This document shows positions 1-5,605 of a stretch of DNA of 6,158 nt, in pieces (position 1 is the stretch's first letter; the number at the start of each line of letters is the position of its first letter). The DNA is from Nitrospirota bacterium (GTDB lineage: Bacteria; Nitrospirota; CAKKRA01; 9FT-COMBO-42-15). Where the stretch lies: NCBI GenBank assembly GCA_016214425.1, contig JACRON010000011.1:1-6158 (forward strand), in the 5' to 3' direction. The notes below the pieces were generated by a model. That model had not been told where the DNA came from. It ran no database searches and saw only the letters and a list, made by a program, of their open reading frames with translations. The position numbers and the translations under genes are program-made.

Positions 1-807
1 CATAGTTATTGTCATTGGCCCAACACCGCCAGGAACAGGCGTAATGTATCCTGCCTTCTGTGCAACAGCGTCATAGTCAACATCACCGACGAGTTTTCCA
101 TCAGGAAGGCGATTTATCCCAACATCAACAACAACAGCCCCATCCTTAACCATATCTGCTTTAACAAACCTGTCCTTTCCAATGGCAGCAATAAGTATAT
201 CTGCGCCCCTGCATACGCCTGCTAAATCCTTTGTCTTTGAATGGCAGATGGTAACTGTTGCATTCTTTTGCAAAAGGAGCATTGCCATTGGCTTTCCAAC
301 AATATTACTTCTGCCGACTATCACTGCATTCTTTCCAGCTAAATCTATATTTGAATATTCAAGCATCTTCATCACACCATAGGGCGTGCATGGCGCAAAG
401 GTCGGCTCGCCGATCATCAGTTTTCCAACATTATATGGATGAAAGCCGTCCACATCCTTATCCGGGGATATTGCCTCAAGTATCTTCTTTTCATTAATAT
501 GCTTTGGCAGAGGAAGCTGGACAAGGATGCCGTTTATCTTGTCATCCTTATTTAACCTCTCTATAAGCCTGAGCAGATCCTCTTCTGATGCGCTCTCAGG
601 AAGTTTATGCTCCTCTGAATGTATGCCAACATCATGGCATGCCTTGCCTTTATTCCTGACATACACTACTGATGCTGGATTCTCTCCTACTAATATTACA
701 GCAAGCCCGGGGAAGATGCCTGTCCCCCTTAATTCTGCTATCTCCTTCTTCATCTCCTCTTTTATCTTTGCTGATATTGCTTTTCCATCTATTATCTGCG
801 CTGCCAC
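1..807 (-). CDS. folD: Bifunctional 5,10-methylene-THF dehydrogenase / methenyl-THF cyclohydrolase FolD (3' end cut by window edge)
   Basis: FolD is a cytosolic NAD(P)-linked enzyme that interconverts methylene-, methenyl- and 10-formyl-THF; in acetyl-CoA-pathway organisms it is the folate branch. I translated 269 codons from a GTG at 807. The protein opens AAQIIDGKAIS, then shows the catalytic YxxxK (Y49, K53), VQLPLP, the substrate loop DKDVDGFHPYNVGKL, PCTPYGV, the Rossmann stretch VGRSNIVGKPMA, VVVDVGINR, and ends PVPGGVGPMTITM at base 1. That covers all but roughly the last 15-20 residues of the usual ~285. The GTG start is supported by the family N-terminus and a strong Shine-Dalgarno, AAGGAGGGGG (813-822), five bases upstream. 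It is the last minus-strand gene in the window, 229 bases after psiE, with its own likely promoter. Identification is secure; whether it normally runs in the reductive or oxidative direction cannot be seen. Confidence 0.97.
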   Translation of the reverse strand, partial: MAAQIIDGKAISAKIKEEMKKEIAELRGTGIFPGLAVILVGENPASVVYVRNKGKACHDVGIHSEEHKLPESASEEDLLRLIERLNKDDKINGILVQLPLPKHINEKKILEAISPDKDVDGFHPYNVGKLMIGEPTFAPCTPYGVMKMLEYSNIDLAGKNAVIVGRSNIVGKPMAMLLLQKNATVTICHSKTKDLAGVCRGADILIAAIGKDRFVKADMVKDGAVVVDVGINRLPDGKLVGDVDYDAVAQKAGYITPVPGGVGPMTITM

Positions 808-828
808 TTTTTCCCCCTCCTTAATCAA

Positions 829-856
829 ATTATATTATCTGATAATTTCCTGCAAA
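829..856 (-). promoter_or_regulatory. Putative sigma-70 promoter of folD
   Basis: Reading the minus strand, a perfect -10 box TATAAT (829-834) is preceded at 16 bases by TTTGCA (851-856, 4/6 match to -35). The predicted start near base 822 gives a very short leader containing only the Shine-Dalgarno. A 13-bp palindrome ATTATC-A-GATAAT (834-846) lies in the spacer and touches the -10, so it could be an operator or chance AT-rich symmetry. Confidence 0.5.
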
Positions 857-942
857 ATTCAAAACAGACGGCAAAGTAAAAAGCTCCAGATGCAAAAAGT
901 TATAGAAACGGAGAGTGGGTGAAATAATGAAAGAAAAAATCT

Positions 943-974
943 CCGATTCCCCGATTCCCCGCTTCCCCGTTTCA
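943..974. repeat. 8-bp tandem repeat, four imperfect copies
   Basis: On the plus strand the units are CCGATTCC (943-950), CCGATTCC (951-958), CCGCTTCC (959-966) and CCGTTTCA (967-974): two identical, then one and three changes. A related C-rich/purine string, read on the minus strand as TCACCCACTCTCCGTTTC, lies at 905-922. It sits in the 229-base psiE-folD gap, where I see no gene. Confidence 0.7.
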
Positions 975-979
975 ATTAA

Positions 980-1040
980 ACATGTCTTTACTAAAACCGA
1001 AGCGACAACACAGCAGATGGACTTTTTACAAAGCCGTCAC
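980..1040 (-). repeat. Probable dispersed intergenic repeat abutting the psiE stop codon
   Basis: On the minus strand this reads GTGACGGCTTTGTAAAAAGT, then a CTGCTGTGTTGTCGCTTC segment. From memory this resembles an intergenic repeat common in anaerobic Deltaproteobacteria and Nitrospirota (ACGGCTTCGTAAAAAGTC type). A weak imperfect hairpin, GGCTTT against AAAGTCC with a bulge, falls inside it but has no T-run, so it is not a convincing terminator. The psiE stop codon (1037-1039) lies within the repeat-like sequence. A second copy is not present in this window, so repetition is not shown here. Confidence 0.4.
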
Positions 1041-1543
1041 TCCTGCAGTGGTGTCTTATTATAAATATAATAGGCTACAATCAATGCCAATATAATGCCT
1101 GTGTTTATCCCAAGCTCTATAAACAGAACCTTAACCTTCTCAAGGTCGTGCATTTCTCCTATGGACATCTGGGCGCCGATGACGAGTATGCGTCTGATGC
1201 TTGATATTATGCCAATAGCTAAAAATGGATTTAACGAAAATTTCTGCCTCTTTAGATAACGGAGAACTGTCCATAAAACCTCCATGATAATCAAAACAAG
1301 GAGGACATCGTTAATAACATCTAAAACCGATTGAATCTTTATAAAGCGAAGATTCATTGGTGTTATTGGTGTTATAGTATAAAGTATCATCATTATTGCA
1401 GCGCCAAGGAGCGCTATTGCCACAATCACATGGACAATATCATCCATTATCAGAAGCCATCTTCTTATTGCCATTATCGCAGTCCTCTGGCCTCGTTGCT
1501 GGTCTAATGACGGTTCCTGACCCTCTTTTTTTATCTTGGTCAT
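1037..1543 (-). CDS. psiE: PsiE-family (phosphate-starvation-inducible) integral membrane protein
   Basis: A 168-residue protein with a charged cytoplasmic N-terminus (about residues 1-29) and four hydrophobic segments, near 36-56, 74-96, 105-124 and 138-160, as in PsiE (PF06146). The pattern EVLWTVLRYLKRQ, then a short loop and FLAIGIISSIRRILVIGA, matches the conserved second and third helices. E. coli PsiE is about 136 residues; the extra length is mainly N-terminal. The biochemical role of the family is unknown, and the phosphate-starvation name need not apply here: no Pho box was recognised. The start is an ATG at 1543 with AAGGGA seven to eight bases upstream. It follows folE after 97 bases of repeat sequence including a terminator-like hairpin, so it may be expressed separately. 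Confidence 0.82.
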   Translation of the reverse strand: MTKIKKEGQEPSLDQQRGQRTAIMAIRRWLLIMDDIVHVIVAIALLGAAIMMILYTITPITPMNLRFIKIQSVLDVINDVLLVLIIMEVLWTVLRYLKRQKFSLNPFLAIGIISSIRRILVIGAQMSIGEMHDLEKVKVLFIELGINTGIILALIVAYYIYNKTPLQE

Positions 1544-1556
1544 ATTGATTCCCTTG

Positions 1557-1620
1557 AAAAAACTTGATTACACAGATTACACCGATTAAAAGACATCTGC
1601 AATTTTAAATCTGTGTAATC
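1557..1620 (-). terminator. Terminator-like inverted repeat after folE
   Basis: Perfect 13-bp arms GATTACACAGATT (1566-1578) and AATCTGTGTAATC (1608-1620) flank a 29-base loop. On the minus strand the stem is followed, after AAG, by six T residues (1557-1562). This fits an intrinsic terminator or attenuator for the cooC'-cyclo-ligase-folE unit, ending 14 bases before the psiE start codon. The long loop and AT-rich stem make it weaker than a canonical terminator. Confidence 0.5.
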
Positions 1621-1642
1621 GTATTTCAAAATCTGTGCAATC
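1566..1642. repeat. Three copies of a 13-bp GATTACACAGATT-type repeat
   Basis: Copies lie at 1566-1578 (forward), 1608-1620 (inverted, exact) and 1630-1642 (inverted, AATCTGTGCAATC, one mismatch). A shorter ATTACACCGATTA (1577-1589) is a further degenerate copy. The last full copy overlaps the folE stop codon (1641-1643). This looks like a dispersed intergenic repeat family. Confidence 0.75.
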
Positions 1643-2207
1643 ATGTCATCTCCTTTTTTATCAGCTCAAGCATCTCAAGCCTTGTTGATTCCCTTGTCCT
1701 GAAGATGCCTCTTACTGCTGATGTTACTATCTTTGCATCAGGCTTTTTTACCCCGCGCATTGACATGCAGAGGTGCTCTGCATCAATAACAACCATAGCG
1801 CCTTTGGGCTTTAGATTTGCAACGAGCAAATCAGCAAGCTCTTTGGTAAGCCGCTCCTGTATCTGCGGCCTCTTTGCAAGCACCTCAAGCGCCTTTGCAA
1901 GGTCGCTTATGCCGACAATCTTTCCATCGCTTGGTATATATGCAATATGCGCCCTTCCAAAAAATGGGAGCAGATGATGCTCACACATGGAATAAAAATG
2001 GATATTCTTAATCAGCACCATCTCGTCATGCTTAATGCCTGATATGGGCTTTAAGAGTGTGTTTGTCGGAGTAGAAATGCCGGAGAATATCTCCTCATAC
2101 ATCTCTGCAACACGAGAGGGTGTCTCTTTCAGACCAGCCCTATCAGGGTCTTCGCCAATGCCTTCTATTATTAATTGGACGCCTTTTTCAATCTTTTTCT
2201 TATCCAC
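1641..2207 (-). CDS. folE: GTP cyclohydrolase I (FolE)
   Basis: FolE converts GTP to 7,8-dihydroneopterin triphosphate, the first step to tetrahydrofolate and other pterins; it is a cytosolic, zinc-dependent homodecamer. The 188-residue protein shows the N-terminal GEDPDRAGLKETPSRVA motif (18-34), the zinc/catalytic motif MCEHHLLPFFG (C75, H77, H78), VGISDLAKALEVLAKRPQIQ (98-117) and AEHLCMSMRG (143-152) with the third zinc ligand C147 and catalytic H145. Length is typical of bacterial FolE. Translation starts at GTG 2207; upstream GAGGG (2212-2216) lies inside a short tandem repeat and is only four bases from the start, so initiation may be modest. It begins 14 bases after the cyclo-ligase stop, indicating cotranscription. 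All catalytic residues are present. Confidence 0.97.
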   Translation of the reverse strand: MDKKKIEKGVQLIIEGIGEDPDRAGLKETPSRVAEMYEEIFSGISTPTNTLLKPISGIKHDEMVLIKNIHFYSMCEHHLLPFFGRAHIAYIPSDGKIVGISDLAKALEVLAKRPQIQERLTKELADLLVANLKPKGAMVVIDAEHLCMSMRGVKKPDAKIVTSAVRGIFRTRESTRLEMLELIKKEMT

Positions 2208-2211
2208 TTTA

Positions 2212-2244
2212 CCCTCAGCCTTTAGCCCTTAGCCTTTAGCCCTT
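2212..2244. repeat. 14-bp tandem repeat at the cyclo-ligase/folE junction
   Basis: On the plus strand, units CCCTCAGCCTTTAG (2212-2225) and CCCTTAGCCTTTAG (2226-2239) differ by one base, followed by a partial CCCTT (2240-2244). On the minus strand the array supplies the last codons and stop (2222-2224) of the cyclo-ligase and the GAGGG ribosome binding site of folE. Confidence 0.75.
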
Positions 2245-2839
2245 CTTTTACATCTATCACCCTCTTCTCTGTAACTACCTTATCTATCAAAATATCATGC
2301 CTCTCACAAGGCACATCATCTACAACCTGCATATCAAAGGCAATTGCTATCAGAGGCATATTCCTTTTCCTTGATGACAGGAGCTTGTCATAAAATGCCA
2401 TGCCATAGCCGAGCCTGTGCCCTTTTTCATCAAAGGCAACACCGGGCATAACCATTAAATCCACATCATCAATTGAAGCCTCTCTCCTGTATTCCTTCTT
2501 GGGCTCTAATATTCCCCAGTAGCCTGCTTCAAGCTCTTTGAAGAAATCCTTTATTTCAGAAAGCCTCAGCTCCTTCTTTTCCCTATCTACAAATGGGACA
2601 ACCACAGACTTGCCCATCTTGATTGCATCCTTTATCATCTCAGAGGTAATCACCTCGCTGCCAAATGAAACAAAAAAATGAACCCTCTTTGCATCCTTAA
2701 ATTCAGGGAGGCTATAGAGCGTGTCCTTTATCCTTTTGCTTGCGTCAAATCTTTCAGTAATAGACAGATTATTCCTTTTATCTATTATCTCTTTTCTGAG
2801 CCTTTTTTTTCTCTCCTTTATATCAATATCTCCTGTCAA
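2222..2839 (-). CDS. ygfA: 5-formyltetrahydrofolate cyclo-ligase (methenyl-THF synthetase)
   Basis: This cytosolic enzyme uses ATP to convert 5-formyl-THF to 5,10-methenyl-THF, returning the stored or inhibitory form to the active C1 pool. The 205-residue protein has the basic N-terminal KKRLRKEIIDKR (11-22), GSEVITSEMI (60-69), the substrate-loop WGILEP (108-113), PGVAFDEKGHRLGYGMAFYD (132-151) and VPCERHDILID (176-186), in family order and at normal length. The usual GYGGGxYD nucleotide loop reads GYGMAFYD here, a mild deviation. The start is TTG at 2839: AAAGGAG lies four bases upstream and no in-frame ATG exists before the first conserved block. It overlaps the end of the cooC remnant by 17 bases, so translational coupling is likely. 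The last codons are made from a 14-bp tandem repeat. Confidence 0.93.
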   Translation of the reverse strand: MTGDIDIKERKKRLRKEIIDKRNNLSITERFDASKRIKDTLYSLPEFKDAKRVHFFVSFGSEVITSEMIKDAIKMGKSVVVPFVDREKKELRLSEIKDFFKELEAGYWGILEPKKEYRREASIDDVDLMVMPGVAFDEKGHRLGYGMAFYDKLLSSRKRNMPLIAIAFDMQVVDDVPCERHDILIDKVVTEKRVIDVKEGLKAKG

Positions 2840-3509
2840 GATTCTCCTTTATTGCCTTTACCTCTTCAACCAATTTGCTTCCCGGAATATAAGCTGTTCT
2901 TCCTTCTAAATCCGCCTTAATAATATCCTGATTAAATGATATAAATCCTATTACCTCTGCATCAGGAAGGGCATTCTTTATAAACTCCTTGTCAGAATCA
3001 GAATGAATCTTGTTTCCAACAACCATCACCTTCTTAACACCAATGTCAGTGGCAAGCGCCTTTACACTGCCTGCTGTTTGCAGGCTCCTCTGCCCAGGCT
3101 CAACAACCACTATAAAGGCATTTACACCGCTTGTAGTCCCTCTTGTTAAGTGCTCTATGCCTGCCTCCATATCCATTATAACCACCTCATCCCTTTGCAA
3201 GACAAGGTGATGTATCAATCTCCGCAAAAAGACATTCTCAGGGCAGTAGCAGCCAGCGCCGCCCTCTTTTGATTTTCCCATCACAATAAGCTTTATGCCA
3301 TCAAGTTTAAAACTCGCTTTGTCAGGTATATCATCAACCTTTGGGTTTAGTTTAAAGATGCCGCCTATTGAGCCGACCTTTGCGCCTGTCCTCTCCTCTA
3401 TCAAATCTGCCATTGATGCAATGGGCGCAATCTTTTCAACATCTTCTTTAGACACACCAAGGGCAGATGCAAGATTTGCATCCGGGTCTGCATCAACTGC
3501 CAGAACCTT
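2823..3509 (-). pseudogene. cooC: CooC-type CODH nickel-insertion ATPase, 5'-truncated (P-loop missing)
   Basis: CooC is a MinD/SIMIBI-class ATPase that matures the nickel centre of carbon monoxide dehydrogenase. The frame resumes with KVLAVDADPDANLASALGV from base 3509, then GGAGCYCPEN with the CxC metal-binding pair (C69 and C71 counted from the GTG at 3455), VVIMDMEAGIEHLTRGTT, and VVVEPGQRSLQTA. Directly upstream is an in-frame TGA (3510-3512), and none of the expected N-terminus with the KGGVGKT P-loop follows. About 228 of an expected ~255-260 residues remain. The earliest usable in-frame start is GTG 3455, which has no ribosome binding site and would also lose the DADPDAN switch. I therefore call it a remnant; a misassembled junction is the alternative. 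Its 3' end overlaps the cyclo-ligase start, so it was once the leading gene of that operon. Confidence 0.82.
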
Positions 3510-3525
3510 TCAGATGGATTGTAAA

Positions 3526-3553
3526 ATTAACATTTTATTAGGTTTTCTGTCAA
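3526..3553 (-). promoter_or_regulatory. Possible promoter reading into the cooC remnant operon
   Basis: On the minus strand a perfect TTGACA (3548-3553) is followed at 16 bases by GTTAAT (3526-3531, 4/6 but lacking the A at position 2). Transcription would begin near 3519 and run through the cooC remnant into the cyclo-ligase and folE. It lies just outside the truncation point, in the non-native sequence. Confidence 0.35.
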
Positions 3554-3664
3554 GAAATTTTCACCCTATGAGATTAGCTTATGTTTCATATTCAACACCA
3601 ACGTCATCTACATACCCATTATTTTTTGTTGCTACAAGAGCATAAATCATTTCTAATTTTCTTC

Positions 3665-3693
3665 TTGCATAATCGTAAATTTTACTGTATATT
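3665..3693 (+). promoter_or_regulatory. Putative promoter of the AAA+ ATPase gene
   Basis: TTGCAT (3665-3670) and TATATT (3688-3693) are separated by 17 bases, giving a start near 3700 and a leader of about 14 bases that contains AAGAGG before the ATG. An 11-bp palindrome GTAAA-T-TTTAC (3675-3685) lies in the spacer and could be an operator. The surrounding 3510-3713 stretch is AT-rich and holds no convincing gene. Confidence 0.5.
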
Positions 3694-3713
3694 ATACGAC
3701 AAGAGGCGAAAAT

Positions 3714-4961
3714 ATGCAGAAATATAGGTTTTTATCAGATTATCTGCCGCCTTCAAGCAAGAGGCGTCTAATTGTGCTAACAGGCGCAAGGCAGACAGGA
3801 AAGACAACCCTCGCAAAGGCAAAATATCCTGAGCTGCGCTATATCAATCTTGATGCGCCTGAAAACCGTGAGATACTCAGAAATATTGCAACACCGGCAT
3901 GGGCAAAGGCTGTCGGCAATGCTGTCCTTGATGAAGCACAGAAGGAGCCCGTTGTCTTTGAAAAGGTAAAATATGCCTTTGATGAAGAGGGCATCTCCTT
4001 CAGCCTGATACTTGGTTCAAGCCAGATATTGCTTTTAAAAAGGATAAGGGAATCGCTGGCAGGCCGGGTGGTAATATTTGAATTGTGGCCTCTGCTCATG
4101 AGCGAAATCCATGCAGAGGATTATGCGGCAGAGGTAAAACCACCCCTCCTTGACAGTATATTCTCAGGCAAATCATTTGATAATATATTTAGGAAGGCCT
4201 CTCCTATTCTCCTCGGCATTGAAGAAAGCAATGCCTGCGCTGCAGAAGAATATATGCTCAAGTGGGGAGGCATGCCTGCATTGCTTCCCTTATCAGATGA
4301 TGAAAGGTGGAAGTGGCTGAAGGATTATGAATATACCTATTTGGAAAGGGACCTCTCTGATATGGCGAGGCTGGATGACCTCGCTCCTTTCACCAAATTC
4401 CAGAGGCTTTCTGCATTGCGGTCAGGCAAATTATTGAATTATTCAGAACTCAGCCGTGATGCCTCAGTAAGCGTTGACACTGCACGCAGGTATCTTGAAT
4501 ATCTCAGGCTCTCCTATCAGGTCATGCTCCTTCAGCCGTATTACAAGAATATTACAAGTTCTGTGATAAAAACGCCAAAGCTATATTGGCTCGACATCGG
4601 TCTTTTAAGGCGGCTGAGCGGCCAGAGGGGAGAATTCTCAGGAGAGGTCTATGAGACAATGGTTATCAATGAAATCTTTAAATGGATAAAAACAACCCAG
4701 AGGAATGTGGAGATGTTCTTTTACAGGACACGGTCGGGGCTTGAGCTTGACCTGTTCTTAAGCACAGAAAATGGCTTTATCGGAATAGAAATAAAAGGCC
4801 GTGTGATGCTCGCTCCTTCTGACATTAGGCCAATGAAAGAGATCGCATCCGCCCTCAAAAAGAAATGGCTCGGCGGACTTGTTATTTATCAAGGAAATGA
4901 AATCAAAAAGCTGTCTGAACCAGAAATATGGGCAGTGCCATCAAGACGGTTGTTTATTTAA
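3714..4961 (+). CDS. AAA+ ATPase with C-terminal DUF4143 domain
   Basis: A 415-residue protein of the widespread AAA_14/DUF4143 family (PF13173 plus PF13635), intact at usual length. Visible are Walker A GARQTGKTT (24-32), YINLDAPENRE (43-53), Walker B AVLDEAQ (70-76, D73/E74), the GSSQ sensor (100-103) and ESLAGR (112-117). A winged-helix-like stretch lies near 240-266 (YSELSRDASVSVDTARRYLE), followed by PKLYWLDIGL. The C-terminus has a PD-(D/E)xK-like pattern: E344, D346 and E359-I-K361 in LELDLFL and IGIEIKG. The function of the family is not established; members are frequent in accessory DNA and are proposed to handle nucleic acids. It is the only plus-strand gene. It starts 204 bases from the broken cooC end and converges on brnTA with a 67-base gap showing no clear terminator. 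The ATG has AGAGG eight bases upstream. Confidence 0.9.
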   Translation: MQKYRFLSDYLPPSSKRRLIVLTGARQTGKTTLAKAKYPELRYINLDAPENREILRNIATPAWAKAVGNAVLDEAQKEPVVFEKVKYAFDEEGISFSLILGSSQILLLKRIRESLAGRVVIFELWPLLMSEIHAEDYAAEVKPPLLDSIFSGKSFDNIFRKASPILLGIEESNACAAEEYMLKWGGMPALLPLSDDERWKWLKDYEYTYLERDLSDMARLDDLAPFTKFQRLSALRSGKLLNYSELSRDASVSVDTARRYLEYLRLSYQVMLLQPYYKNITSSVIKTPKLYWLDIGLLRRLSGQRGEFSGEVYETMVINEIFKWIKTTQRNVEMFFYRTRSGLELDLFLSTENGFIGIEIKGRVMLAPSDIRPMKEIASALKKKWLGGLVIYQGNEIKKLSEPEIWAVPSRRLFI

Positions 4962-5028
4962 GCTTTCTTGTTTTATGTCAATGATAGGTGTTCAATTCTT
5001 CCTCAATTTCCATTTTGAAATTAATGAC

Positions 5029-5295
5029 CTATGCAATTTTTAGCTCTTTATCAAGATGCTCCATTATCCAGTTCCTTATTAAGGTTGAAACATCAACTCC
5101 CTTTGCCTTAGCAAGCTTCTTCAGTTTATTAATTGTAGCCTCATCAAGCCTCATCTGGAAATTTCTCTTCAGGGGATGCCTCTCAAAAACAATTTCACTT
5201 GTTCCCTTGAGCTCCTTGAGATAATCTGCAGCGCTATGAGTATCCCAGAAATCTCTTTCCTCTTTTAGGCTCTTAAACTTTGGTATCTTTTTCAT
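5029..5295 (-). CDS. brnA: BrnA-type antitoxin, CopG/ribbon-helix-helix family
   Basis: An 88-residue protein, the second gene of a toxin-antitoxin pair. The N-terminal half carries EERDFWDTHSAADY (12-25), typical of CopG-type antitoxins (PF12441). The C-terminal half is a ribbon-helix-helix: strand FQMRL (46-50), helix about 51-65, turn KGVD, and helix STLIRNWIMEHL (70-81). In known BrnTA systems BrnA binds and neutralises BrnT and represses the operon by binding its promoter. The ATG is two bases after the brnT stop, with AGGAGG inside the end of brnT about 11 bases upstream. The stop is TAG; the same frame stays open for 16 more codons to a TGA at 4978-4980, which I do not regard as coding. 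No terminator is visible downstream. Confidence 0.88.
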   Translation of the reverse strand: MKKIPKFKSLKEERDFWDTHSAADYLKELKGTSEIVFERHPLKRNFQMRLDEATINKLKKLAKAKGVDVSTLIRNWIMEHLDKELKIA

Positions 5296-5297
5296 CT

Positions 5298-5570
5298 TTA
5301 TTTACCCCTCCTCTGATAATACCTTCGTTCCTTTTCATCCATATCCCTTGCAGTTATCACTTTAACCCTGCCCTTTAATTTAAAGGCTACTACAACAGTC
5401 AGATATCTTCCCGAGGCAGTTCTGGATAGCACAATATATCTCCCATCCCTGCCTTTTAGTATAATAGAATTGCCTTCAAAAACTGCCTCTTCAACTTCAA
5501 TTGGAGCGACACCATGCCTCGCAATATGATAGACGGTTTCCTCATCCCACAGAAGCTGACTTATTTTCAT
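5298..5570 (-). CDS. brnT: BrnT-family ribonuclease toxin
   Basis: A 90-residue BrnT/DUF497 (PF04365) protein. Family features in order: LLWDEETVYHIARHGV (6-21), the VEEAVF segment (26-31), IVLSRTASGRYLTVVV (46-61), and the signature VITARDMDEKERRYYQRR (71-88). BrnT toxins have an RNase-like fold, cleave RNA and arrest growth; here that is inferred from family membership. Gene order (toxin first) and the two-base spacing to brnA match known brnTA operons. The ATG at 5570 has no Shine-Dalgarno: the bases before it belong to a palindrome containing the -10 box, so the mRNA is probably leaderless. That would give low toxin translation relative to brnA, which does have AGGAGG. The pair is intact and may stabilise the accessory segment. 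Confidence 0.9.
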   Translation of the reverse strand: MKISQLLWDEETVYHIARHGVAPIEVEEAVFEGNSIILKGRDGRYIVLSRTASGRYLTVVVAFKLKGRVKVITARDMDEKERRYYQRRGK

Positions 5571-5605
5571 AGTTACATTGTAACTAACTACTGTGTGCTT
5601 GTCAA
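5571..5605 (-). promoter_or_regulatory. brnTA promoter with palindromic operator
   Basis: On the minus strand, a perfect -35 TTGACA (5600-5605) and a -10 TACAAT (5577-5582, 5/6) are separated by exactly 17 bases. The -10 lies inside a perfect palindrome AGTTACA-A-TGTAACT (5571-5585) that ends at the base before the brnT ATG. Transcript start is expected about seven bases after the -10, at or next to the A of the ATG. The palindrome is a natural candidate for the ribbon-helix-helix antitoxin BrnA; that assignment is inferred. Confidence 0.72.

Noticed and set aside
182..922. Plus-strand open frames over the folD region
   Set aside because: They lie antisense to a fully recognisable FolD and have no family resemblance or ribosome binding sites.
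905..1642. Repeats considered as a CRISPR array
   Set aside because: Units are 8-13 bp, directly abutting or inverted, with no regular unique spacers and no cas genes.
1705..3645. Plus-strand open frames across folE, the cyclo-ligase and cooC
   Set aside because: Antisense shadows of conserved minus-strand genes; the last one merely runs into the non-coding 3510-3650 stretch.
3839..4099. Minus-strand open frame inside the ATPase gene
   Set aside because: Antisense to the Walker A/B region of an intact AAA+ protein; no supporting signals.
4978..5028. Sixteen-codon in-frame extension after the brnA TAG (VINFKMEIEEELNTYH)
   Set aside because: BrnA already has its normal length and ending; the extension is short and has no recognisable motif.
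4988..5224. Plus-strand frame over brnA
   Set aside because: Antisense to a clear ribbon-helix-helix antitoxin.
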